DNA from: Candidatus Segetimicrobium genomatis
GTDB lineage: Bacteria; Sysuimicrobiota; Sysuimicrobiia; Sysuimicrobiales; Segetimicrobiaceae
Reading direction: 5' to 3'
Assembly: GCA_005882275.1 (NCBI GenBank)
Contig: VBAK01000138.1
Location: 1-34,239 of the forward strand
DNA length: 34,239 bases
Notes under the pieces: model-generated
The model's database searches: none
Told to the model about the DNA's origin: nothing
Seen by the model: only the letters and a program-made list of their open reading frames with translations
Program-made: the position numbers and the translations under genes
In this document: one piece after another, positions 7,871 through 14,582 of the stretch
Position numbering within the stretch: the first letter of the stretch is position 1
Layout: each line of letters starts with the position of its first letter

Positions 7871-9028
7871 CTACTTCGGGGGGGTCAGTTCGATGAACCG
7901 GCCGCCGCGGACGACGGCGACGTACGTGCGCGGCTGATCCACGTCGCGCGTGGCGGTGAACCCGATCCGGCCGAGCGGGGTCTCGATGCTCTTGATCGTC
8001 TTGAGCGCCTCGGCGATCTTGCTGCGCTGGGTGCCGATGTCTTCGGCGCCGGTGAGGCCGGCCCGCCGGACCGCCTCGGCCACGACCTGGGCGCCCGCGT
8101 AGGCCTGGGCGGCGAACTGATTCGGCTCCTTCTTGTACTGGTCCCGGTAGGCGTCGTAGAACCTGAGGTTCACGGCCGTGGGCGCGCTGGGCACCCACGC
8201 GGTCCCGACGATCAACCCCTCGGCGGCGGCCCCCGCGCGGGTGATGATGTTGGTGTCGTTGAACCCGTTCCCGCCGATGAAGGGGACCGTGATGCCCAGG
8301 TTCCGCGCCTGGATCAGCAGCAGGGTCCCCTCGCGCGCCAGCGCGCTGACGACGATGGCCTGGGGACTCGCCGCTTTGGCCTTGGTGAGCTGCGCCGAGA
8401 AGTCGCTGTCCCCGCGGGCGAAGGTGATGGTGTCGGCGACCTGGATCCCGTTCTTCTGCAGTTCTTCGGCGAACGTCCGGTAGCCCGACACCGTGAAGTC
8501 GTCGGCGTTGTCGTAGAGGACCACCACCCGCTGGAGGTTGAGCACCTGCTTGGCGACGGCCACGGACTTGGGGATCTGCAGGACCTCCGGGGCGGACACC
8601 CGGAAGACGGTGGCGCCGATCTCCGGGATCCCCTTCGCGGTGTTGCTGACGCCGACGACGGGGACCCCCGCCTGCACGGCCAGCGGGTCGGCGCCGAACG
8701 CCTGCGAACTCAGGACCGGGCCGAGGATCGCCGCGACCTGGTCGCGCTGGATGAGCTTCTGGAAGACGTTGATCGCCCCGTCGCGGCCGCCCCCGGTGTC
8801 CTCCAGGATCGGGTCGATCCGCACGGCTCCCCGTTCATTGATCTGCCTGAACGCGAGGAGGAAGCCGTTGCGGATCGGGTCGCCGTAGACGGAGATGTCC
8901 CCGGTGATGCCGACGGCCAGTCCCACCTTGACCGGCTGGCTCTGCGCCGCCCGTGCGGCGGGCCCGGCGGGGCCGGCGTGCGACAGCACCGCGAGGGCCA
9001 GCACCGGGACCCACAATCGCGTCCACAT
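7871..9028 (-). CDS. LIV-type ABC transporter substrate-binding protein
   Basis: Encodes 385 residues. ATG 9028 starts a signal peptide (MWTRLWVPVLALAVLSHAGP, cleavage near ARA-AQ). The mature protein is a Leu/Ile/Val-binding or amide-binding type I periplasmic fold: VKVGLAVGITGDISVYGDPIRNG at the start, the KLIQRDQVAAILGPVLSSQA ligand loop, TVFRVSAPE, VVVLYDNADDFTVSGY and FAAQAYAGAQVVAEA. It supplies the LivH-LivM-LivGF transporter encoded downstream. The ligand cannot be read from the sequence. The leader (GGCGGTGCCTCG before ATG) is nearly identical to the leader of the BNR gene starting at 10974. The open frame upstream of 9028 overlaps the BNR gene and is not coding. Confidence 0.92.
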   Translation of the reverse strand: MWTRLWVPVLALAVLSHAGPAGPAARAAQSQPVKVGLAVGITGDISVYGDPIRNGFLLAFRQINERGAVRIDPILEDTGGGRDGAINVFQKLIQRDQVAAILGPVLSSQAFGADPLAVQAGVPVVGVSNTAKGIPEIGATVFRVSAPEVLQIPKSVAVAKQVLNLQRVVVLYDNADDFTVSGYRTFAEELQKNGIQVADTITFARGDSDFSAQLTKAKAASPQAIVVSALAREGTLLLIQARNLGITVPFIGGNGFNDTNIITRAGAAAEGLIVGTAWVPSAPTAVNLRFYDAYRDQYKKEPNQFAAQAYAGAQVVAEAVRRAGLTGAEDIGTQRSKIAEALKTIKSIETPLGRIGFTATRDVDQPRTYVAVVRGGRFIELTPPK

Positions 9029-9126
9029 CGAGGCACCGCCTGTGTTTTCGGAGAGGATACGACGATCGACGGGGGTTTCCTTCGGGATCGGCCCGGGGCC
9101 CCGGGGCTCCGCGGTGAGGAACGAGC
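9026..9126 (-). repeat. Intergenic block duplicated at 10972-11119 (copy 1)
   Basis: The first 42 bases (9026-9067), including the start codon of the binding-protein gene, are identical to 10972-11013. The rest of the interval is also recognisably related. A 14-base palindrome (CCCGGGGCCCCGGG, 9092-9105) lies in the 3' half. This is the downstream flank of the tandemly duplicated BNR gene. Confidence 0.85.
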
Positions 9127-10974
9127 CTAGTCGTCCCTGGGCTTGCCCACGGTGCTGCGGGGGAAGAACACGTAGTAGATGTCTTCCTCCGGTACCATCC
9201 CTGCGCGCGACCGGGTGTCGGCCCACACGACATATGCGCCGGACGCGTTGGCGGCGACGCCCATGTGGTCCCCGAGGAAGCCTGACTCCATGGGGTTGTT
9301 GGCGTCCAGCAGGTTGGGCATGGACGCGGTCGTGAGGCGGAAGTGTCTGAAGGAACGCCCGCGGTCGGTGGACGCGGCCAGGGTGATATCGTTGCACCCG
9401 GTCGACTCGCAGCCGAACTGGCGGTCGTAGTAGGCGACGTAGACGATGCCGTCCGGGCCCACGGCCATCCAGGACTGCCACTGGGCCGCACCGTTCTTAT
9501 CGTCGTTGCTGACCAGCCTGGGGGATGACCAGGTCTGCCCGCCGTCGCTCGAGGAGGCGATGAACACGTCGTTGTTGTGGTTGGCGCACGGCTCGATGGG
9601 GAAGCCGTCGCCGTCCGTTGCGCACGGCCCGCCGTTGCGGAAGTCGGACCAGGAGAAATACAGCCGTCCGCCGATCGGATCGATGGCGCCCGCGCCGTAG
9701 TCGTCCACCCGGTAGCCGTTCGGCGGCAGGCACTGCCGGTCGGCGCTGCAGCCCGCGATCGGCGCGGAGAAGGGCTGGGTGTCGAAGTCGTCGGCGATCT
9801 TGAAGGGTCCGACCCAGTTGGCCGACGTCGTGCAGTCGGCGGTGCGCGGGCACTTCACCATCATCTGCTGGGCGACGGCCGTCGCCGTGTTGTTGTTGTT
9901 GAAGAAGACGTAGAGGGTGCCATCCGGACCGGCGACCGGCCAGGAGCCCTGGTCAAAGTTGCACTCGTTGGCGGCCTCCGCGGGATCGAAGAGGTTGCCG
10001 AGGACGCAGGCATCGCTGGTCCCGCTGATCTCGACCCCCGGAGAAAACGTCGCCCCGCCGTTCGTGGACTGGGCGAAGTAGATGGGGCTCTCGAAGGTCA
10101 CCGAGCCGTCGGGCGACGACCGGAAGCGCGTCCAGGTCACGTAGACGTTGTCCCGTTTGGGGCTGCCCGGGTGGGCATCCGCGGTCATGAACGGCTTGTC
10201 GTTGAAGATCGCGGGGTCGTTGTCGCTGGCCACGACGCCGAGGGGAGTGTTCGAGAGGCTCTGGGTGGGTCCGGGGGCCGGAGTGTGGAAGAACGCGCCC
10301 CCGAACGCGGCGTTGGACTTGGCGATCACGATCCCGTTGGCCGCCGCCACGACGTCAAACACGACGCAGCCGAAATAGGCGTTGCTCCGCGAGTCGAACA
10401 CGACCATCGGGTCGCTCGCGGCGTCGGCCGTGTGCCCATCGTCTAGGATGAACTGGTAGAAGGGTGGGAGCTGGTCCCCCCAGTGCTGACCCTGATCGAA
10501 GGAATAGTCGATCCCGCATTTGTTGTAGCCGATGCGGTTGTCGTTCTGCCCCGCGATCAGGTGGGTCGGGTCGCTGGGGTCGACGGCGATCTGTTCCTCC
10601 GCCTGCCGACGGAAGGAACACTCCTGGTTCACCCGGATGTTGTTGAACCGGCCGGTGAAGACGTTGGGGCAGCCGAGGGTGTGGATCACGATGCCGCTCG
10701 AGAGATTGCTGTGTGTGGCGGCCCGGCGGACGGCGCCGGGGAGCGCGCCTTCCCCGAACCTGGCGTGCAGCCCGGCCTGCACCACCCCGCTTGAGAGCCT
10801 CTGCTCGTGAGGCTTGGGAGCCATTTGGCCCAGGGCAAGCCGGATGGCATGCTCCAGGGCGAGGTTGGTCCGGGGGACGATCGGCTGTGACGTCATCGTC
10901 CCGCTCATGATCCCCATGACCAGCACCAATGCGAGGACGCCGACTCCAATCCGCTGAAGCCTCATACGCCGCAT
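9127..10974 (-). CDS. Secreted BNR-repeat (sialidase-superfamily) protein, copy A
   Basis: Encodes 615 residues with a signal peptide (LQRIGVGVLALVLVMGI), so it is exported. At least four Asp-box/BNR repeats are visible: YSFDQGQHW, QSTNGGATF, SSSDGGQTWSS and ASTDRGRSF. These mark a multi-bladed beta-propeller as in sialidases and sortilin-like proteins. The IAVDPSDPTHLIAGQND segment is common in such secreted propellers. No sialidase active-site set (arginine triad, FRIP) could be recognised, so enzyme activity is doubtful and binding of glycans or surfaces is an alternative. Several Cys pairs suggest disulfides. The protein is closely similar along its whole length to the product of 11120-12982. 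The start may be 10974 (with the captured ribosome site) or ATG 10965, which matches the start of copy B. Confidence 0.85.
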   Translation of the reverse strand: MRRMRLQRIGVGVLALVLVMGIMSGTMTSQPIVPRTNLALEHAIRLALGQMAPKPHEQRLSSGVVQAGLHARFGEGALPGAVRRAATHSNLSSGIVIHTLGCPNVFTGRFNNIRVNQECSFRRQAEEQIAVDPSDPTHLIAGQNDNRIGYNKCGIDYSFDQGQHWGDQLPPFYQFILDDGHTADAASDPMVVFDSRSNAYFGCVVFDVVAAANGIVIAKSNAAFGGAFFHTPAPGPTQSLSNTPLGVVASDNDPAIFNDKPFMTADAHPGSPKRDNVYVTWTRFRSSPDGSVTFESPIYFAQSTNGGATFSPGVEISGTSDACVLGNLFDPAEAANECNFDQGSWPVAGPDGTLYVFFNNNNTATAVAQQMMVKCPRTADCTTSANWVGPFKIADDFDTQPFSAPIAGCSADRQCLPPNGYRVDDYGAGAIDPIGGRLYFSWSDFRNGGPCATDGDGFPIEPCANHNNDVFIASSSDGGQTWSSPRLVSNDDKNGAAQWQSWMAVGPDGIVYVAYYDRQFGCESTGCNDITLAASTDRGRSFRHFRLTTASMPNLLDANNPMESGFLGDHMGVAANASGAYVVWADTRSRAGMVPEEDIYYVFFPRSTVGKPRDD

Positions 10975-11119
10975 CGAGGCACCGCCTGTGTTTTCGGAGA
11001 GGATACGACGATCGGCGGGGGGTTCCTTCGGGATCGGCCCGGGGCCCGCGGGCTCCGGGGGGAAACGGCCGCGGGCTTCGGGCCGGGGATCGGCCCGAAG
11101 CCCGCGGTGAGGAACGTGC
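10972..11119 (-). repeat. Intergenic block duplicated at 9026-9126 (copy 2)
   Basis: It begins with the start codon of BNR copy A and repeats the leader of the binding-protein gene. The first 42 bases are identical to 9026-9067. It is longer than copy 1 because of an extra segment around 11060-11107 that contains a 16-bp stem-loop. Confidence 0.85.
11069..11107 (-). terminator. Long hairpin just after BNR copy B
   Basis: A perfect 16-bp stem (CCGCGGGCTTCGGGCC at 11069-11084 and GGCCCGAAGCCCGCGG at 11092-11107) has a 7-base loop. In the transcript sense it starts 12 bases after the stop codon of the gene ending at 11120. It is followed on the minus strand by GGCCGTTTCCCC, so the T-run is short. 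Confidence 0.6.
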
Positions 11120-12982
11120 CTAGTCGTTCTCCTTGACCTTGCCCACGGTGCTGCGGGGGAAGAACACGTAATAGACGTCCTCCTCCGGCGTCGTCCCCGC
11201 GTACGGCCGGGTGTCGGCCCACACGACGTACGCGCCGGACGCGTTGGCGGCGACGCTCATGTAGTCCCCGATGAACCCCGCCTCCACCGGGTTGGTGACG
11301 TTCGTCAGGTTGGGCATGGACGCGGTCGTGAGGCGGAAGTGCGTGAAGGTCTGCCCGTGGTCGGTGGACGCGGCCAGGGTGATGTCGTTGCACCCCGACG
11401 GCTCGCAGCCGTACTGGCGGTCGTAGTAGGCGACGTAGACGATCCCGTCCGGCCCCACGGCCATCCAGGACTGCCACTGGGCCGCTCCGGTCTTATCGTC
11501 GTTGCTGACCAGCCTGGGGGATGACCAGGTCTGCCCGCCGTCGCTCGAGGAGGTGATCCACACGTCGTTGTTGTGGTCGGCGCACGGCTCCGCGGGGAGG
11601 CCGCTGCTGTCCGACGCGCAGTGCCCGGCGTTGCGGAAGTCGGACCAGGAGAAGTACAGCCGTCCGCCATCCCCGCCGGTCGGGTCGAACGCGCCCGCGC
11701 CGAAGTCGTCCACCCGGTAGCCGTTGGGCGGCAGGCACTGCCGGGCGGGGCCGCAGCCCGCGATCTGTTCGGAGAAGGGCTGGGTGTCGAAGTCGTCGGC
11801 GATCTTGTAGGGTCCGGTCCAGTTGGCCTTATTCCTGCAGTCGACGGTGCCGCGGCACTTCACCATCATGTGCTGGGCGACGAGCGTCGGCGTATTGCTG
11901 TTGTTGAAGAAGACGTAGAGGGTGCCGTCCGGACCGACGACCGGCCAGGAGCCCTGGTCAAAGTTGCACTCGTGGGCGCCTTCTTTGGGATCGAAGAGAT
12001 TGCCGAGGACGCATTGGTTGCTGGTTCCGGTGATCTCCACCCCCAGAGAAAACGTCGCCCCGCCGTTCGTGGACTGGGAGAAGTAGATGGGGCTCTCGAA
12101 GACCGTCGAGCCGTCGGGCGACATCCGGAACCGCGTCCAGGTCACGTAGACGTTGTCCCGCTTGGGGCTGCTCAGGCCGGCATCCGCGGCCATGAACGGC
12201 TTGTCGTTGAAGATCGCGGGGTCGTTGTCGCTGGCCACGACGCCGAGGGGAGTGGTCGAGAACCTCTGGGTGGGTCCGGGGGCCGGGGTGTGGAAGAACG
12301 TGCCCCCGAACGCGGCGTTGGACTTGGCGACCACGATCCCGTTGGCCGCCGCCACGACGTCGAACACGACGCACCCGAAATAGACGTTGCTCCCGGTGCT
12401 CCGGGGGGAGTCGAACGCGACCATCGGGTCGCTCGCGGCGTCGGCCGTGTGCCCATCGTTCAAGGTGAACTGGTAGAAGGGCGGGAGCTGATCCGCCCAA
12501 TGCTGGCCCTGATCGAAGGAGTAATCGATCCCGCATTTGTTGTAGCCGATGCGGCTGTCGTTCTGCCCCGCGATCAGGTGGGTCGGGTCGCTCGGGTCGA
12601 CGGCGATCATTTCCTCCGCCTGCCGGCGGAAGGAGCAATCCTGGTTCACCCGGATGTTGTTGAACTGGCCGGTGAGCACGTTGGGGCAGCCGAGGGTGTG
12701 GATCACGACGTCGGCCGGGAGACTGCTTGGTAGGGTGGCCGTGCGCACGGCGCCGGGGAGCGCGCCTTCCCCGAACCTGGCGTGCAGCCCGGTCTGCACC
12801 ACCCCGCCGGAGAGCATCTGCTGGTGAAGCGTGGGACCCCCCTGGCCCAGGGCCATCCGGATGGCGTGCTCCAGGGCGAGGTTGGTCTGGGGGACGATCG
12901 GCTGTGACGTGATCGTCCCGTCCGTGATCCCCATGACGAGCACCAGTGCAAGGACGCCGACTCCAATCCGTTGAAGCCTCAT
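11120..12982 (-). CDS. Secreted BNR-repeat (sialidase-superfamily) protein, copy B
   Basis: Encodes 620 residues from ATG 12982, preceded by GGGAGGGG, a clear ribosome site. The signal peptide is almost the same as in copy A. Asp-box repeats are YSFDQGQHW, QSTNGGATF, SSSDGGQTWSS and ASTDHGQTF. It differs from copy A mainly by scattered substitutions and a few short insertions (for example near SPRSTGSN and TGGDGG), which points to a tandem duplication that is not recent. It lies immediately upstream of copy A on the same strand, and its own upstream region is unrelated to the leader of copy A. The role is unknown; an extracellular glycan- or surface-binding propeller is the best guess. Confidence 0.85.
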   Translation of the reverse strand: MRLQRIGVGVLALVLVMGITDGTITSQPIVPQTNLALEHAIRMALGQGGPTLHQQMLSGGVVQTGLHARFGEGALPGAVRTATLPSSLPADVVIHTLGCPNVLTGQFNNIRVNQDCSFRRQAEEMIAVDPSDPTHLIAGQNDSRIGYNKCGIDYSFDQGQHWADQLPPFYQFTLNDGHTADAASDPMVAFDSPRSTGSNVYFGCVVFDVVAAANGIVVAKSNAAFGGTFFHTPAPGPTQRFSTTPLGVVASDNDPAIFNDKPFMAADAGLSSPKRDNVYVTWTRFRMSPDGSTVFESPIYFSQSTNGGATFSLGVEITGTSNQCVLGNLFDPKEGAHECNFDQGSWPVVGPDGTLYVFFNNSNTPTLVAQHMMVKCRGTVDCRNKANWTGPYKIADDFDTQPFSEQIAGCGPARQCLPPNGYRVDDFGAGAFDPTGGDGGRLYFSWSDFRNAGHCASDSSGLPAEPCADHNNDVWITSSSDGGQTWSSPRLVSNDDKTGAAQWQSWMAVGPDGIVYVAYYDRQYGCEPSGCNDITLAASTDHGQTFTHFRLTTASMPNLTNVTNPVEAGFIGDYMSVAANASGAYVVWADTRPYAGTTPEEDVYYVFFPRSTVGKVKEND

Positions 12983-13061
12983 ACACCCCTCCCATTCATG
13001 TGATGATTTGCGCTGCCGTTCTTGGGCGCGTTTCGGCGTGCGTCGACGCGGCCCGGTTCCC

Positions 13062-13301
13062 TCACCCCCTCGTGCCCCCTGCGGGCGCGCCTGTCAGAGC
13101 AACGAACCAGGTGCTGGCCTGGACTGTGGTGCGGAGGCGCGAGGCGAGGGTGAGTGCGGCGAGCGTGCACCGTTCGCGGGCGGTGCGCCTGTGCGAGGGG
13201 AGCGCGACGGTCAGCGCAATTCCGAGGCGGGAGACCGCGATCAGCGTCTCGAGGAGGGAGAACCCCGTACCGTGGTCACCCTGCCGCCGGCGGCTGCCCA
13301 A
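13062..13301 (-). pseudogene. Type IV prepilin/pseudopilin N-terminal remnant
   Basis: A 79-codon frame starts at TTG 13301 with GAAGGAG 5 bases upstream. It contains a prepilin-type signal: a short basic leader, then G|FSLLETLIAVSRLGIALTVALPS, with Gly before the cleavage site, Phe at +1, Glu at +5 and a hydrophobic helix ending in ALP. This is the class III signal of type IV pilins and GspH-like pseudopilins. The helix is interrupted by SR, and the protein ends about 65 residues after the cleavage site, well short of a normal pilin, without a recognisable globular domain. I read it as a truncated, decayed gene; a very short functional minor pilin is the alternative. It lies near the pilus motor genes but on the opposite strand. 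Bases 12983-13061 and 13302-13515 hold nothing else I can identify, apart from a small A-rich patch near 13345-13370. Confidence 0.45.
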
Positions 13302-13515
13302 TGGGACTCCTTCGGCATTTTCTCCACATTAGCAGGCGGGTGAGATGGAAATAAATCGGAAATATCCCGGATGGTAGGGTCGCCTGCCTCCAGACTCGAA
13401 ACGATCCCAAACGGACGATCGCGCTCGATTCGGGTAATCGCCCTAAGGCAACGGGAGCCGCGGCATGCCCGGTTGGACATCGTCGCGACACGAGCGCGCC
13501 GCTGGGGGGATGAAG

Positions 13516-14265
13516 ATGGGGCCGATGCTGGCCGGCCGGGTCGCGTTCGTGACCGGGGCGGGGTCGGGGATCGGACGGTCCACCGCCATCCGATACGCGG
13601 AGGAGGGGGCCGATGTGGCCGTTCTCGATGTGAACGGCGCCGCCGCGGCCGACACCGCGGCCGCCGTCGAGGCGCTCGGCCGGAGCGCCGTCGCCCTGCG
13701 CGCCGACGTGAGCCGCGCGGCGGAGGTCGAGGGGGCTGTCAGACAGACGCTGGCGGCGCTCGGGCCGGTCGACATCCTGGTCAACAACGCCGGCCTGCTC
13801 CGCGACGCGACGATCCGAAACCTCAGCGAGGCGGATTGGGACCTCGTGCTCGACGTCCACCTCAAGGGCACCTTTCTCTGCACCAAAGCCGTGGCCGCCG
13901 GCATGCGCGAGCGGGGCCGGGGGGGCGCCATCGTCAATATCTCGTCGATTTCGGCCAAGATCGGGAATTTCGGCCAGGCGAACTATGCGTCGGCGAAGGC
14001 GGGCATCGTGGCGCTGACCAAAGTGACGGCGCGGGAGTATGCGAAGTACGGGGTGCGCGCGAACGCCATCCAGCCGGGGATGATCGAGACGCCGATGACC
14101 CGGGCCCTCGGGGAGGAACGCCTCGCGCGGAACGCCGCCGAGACCCCGCTCGGCCGGCTGGGCCGACCCGAAGAAGTGGCCGCGGTCGCGCTCTTCCTCG
14201 CCAGCGATTTGTCGAGTTTCGTCACCGGGGCGGTCATCGAGGTGACCGGAGGCAGGTACCTGTAG
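13516..14265 (+). CDS. SDR-family NAD(P)-dependent oxidoreductase (FabG-like)
   Basis: Encodes 249 residues from ATG 13516, with GGGGGG (13504-13509) 6 bases upstream; ATG 13510 and 13465 are in frame but worse placed. It is a classical short-chain dehydrogenase: nucleotide-binding TGAGSGIG (13-20), NNAG (90-93), the catalytic Ser in NISSISA (near 142-147), Tyr157 and Lys161 in YASAK, and the C-terminal FVTGAVIEVTGG. The size and the DVHLKGTF segment fit the FabG/3-oxoacyl reductase or polyol/steroid dehydrogenase branch. The substrate is unknown. It has no obvious functional link to its neighbours. Confidence 0.92.
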   Translation: MGPMLAGRVAFVTGAGSGIGRSTAIRYAEEGADVAVLDVNGAAAADTAAAVEALGRSAVALRADVSRAAEVEGAVRQTLAALGPVDILVNNAGLLRDATIRNLSEADWDLVLDVHLKGTFLCTKAVAAGMRERGRGGAIVNISSISAKIGNFGQANYASAKAGIVALTKVTAREYAKYGVRANAIQPGMIETPMTRALGEERLARNAAETPLGRLGRPEEVAAVALFLASDLSSFVTGAVIEVTGGRYL

Positions 14266-14374
14266 GATCCCAGTCTGGAGGGCGCAGCCCGGGGGTATTG
14301 AGATACTATCATGCTCCAGGATGGGTATACTCCAGGACGGAAGGGGAGGGCCCGCCTCAAGGTGGTGATGTCGC

Positions 14375-14443
14375 ATGTGGGCCGCCGTTCTGCTGCTCGG
14401 CGGACTCGTCTTGTGGGCCACAGGCCACCGGTTGCTGCGTTAG
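14375..14443 (+). CDS. Possible 22-residue single-helix membrane peptide
   Basis: A short frame (ATG 14375 to TAG 14441) encodes MWAAVLLLGGLVLW followed by ATGHRLLR. This is one hydrophobic helix with a basic C-terminal tail, as in known bacterial small membrane proteins. AAGGTGG (14359-14365) sits 9 bases upstream of the ATG. Upstream is a TATACT box (14326-14331), and downstream, 20 bases after the stop, is a perfect stem-loop (14464-14494), so the frame occupies its own small transcription unit. It is too short for codon statistics and could be chance. Confidence 0.35.
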   Translation: MWAAVLLLGGLVLWATGHRLLR

Positions 14444-14463
14444 CGTCTCCTGGGGCGTCACAC

Positions 14464-14494
14464 GAATGGGGACCGGTATTACCGGTCCCCATTC
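14464..14494 (+). terminator. Perfect 15-bp inverted repeat upstream of the REC-PilB gene
   Basis: GAATGGGGACCGGTA (14464-14478) and TACCGGTCCCCATTC (14480-14494) are exact complements around a single base; the folded form would have a TATTA loop. It separates the short frame at 14375 from the gene at 14583. The following sequence (GATTTCGAGG) has no T-run, so it may be a terminator, an mRNA stabiliser or an operator for a dimeric regulator. Confidence 0.5.
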
Positions 14495-14582
14495 GATTTC
14501 GAGGACTCGCTGCCGTCCGCTCCCATCTGGGCATTGGTCCCGGGGGGGCCCGCGGCCGCCGGGACAGCGGGAGCATGGCCCC

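Noticed and set aside
6860-9130. 756-codon plus-strand frame opposite livH and the binding-protein gene
   Set aside because: Asp/Arg/Gly/His-rich composition typical of the complement of a coding strand; livH and the receptor on the other strand are unmistakable.
10974-12982. Insertion sequence as the cause of the repeated block near the BNR genes
   Set aside because: No transposase frame, no terminal inverted repeats and no target-site duplication; a tandem gene duplication explains the repeats.
13371-14582. In-frame upstream extension of the REC-pseudoPilB gene (about 400 extra codons)
   Set aside because: It overlaps the SDR gene in another frame, is Arg/Gly-rich and shows no domain; GTG 14583 starts exactly at the receiver fold.
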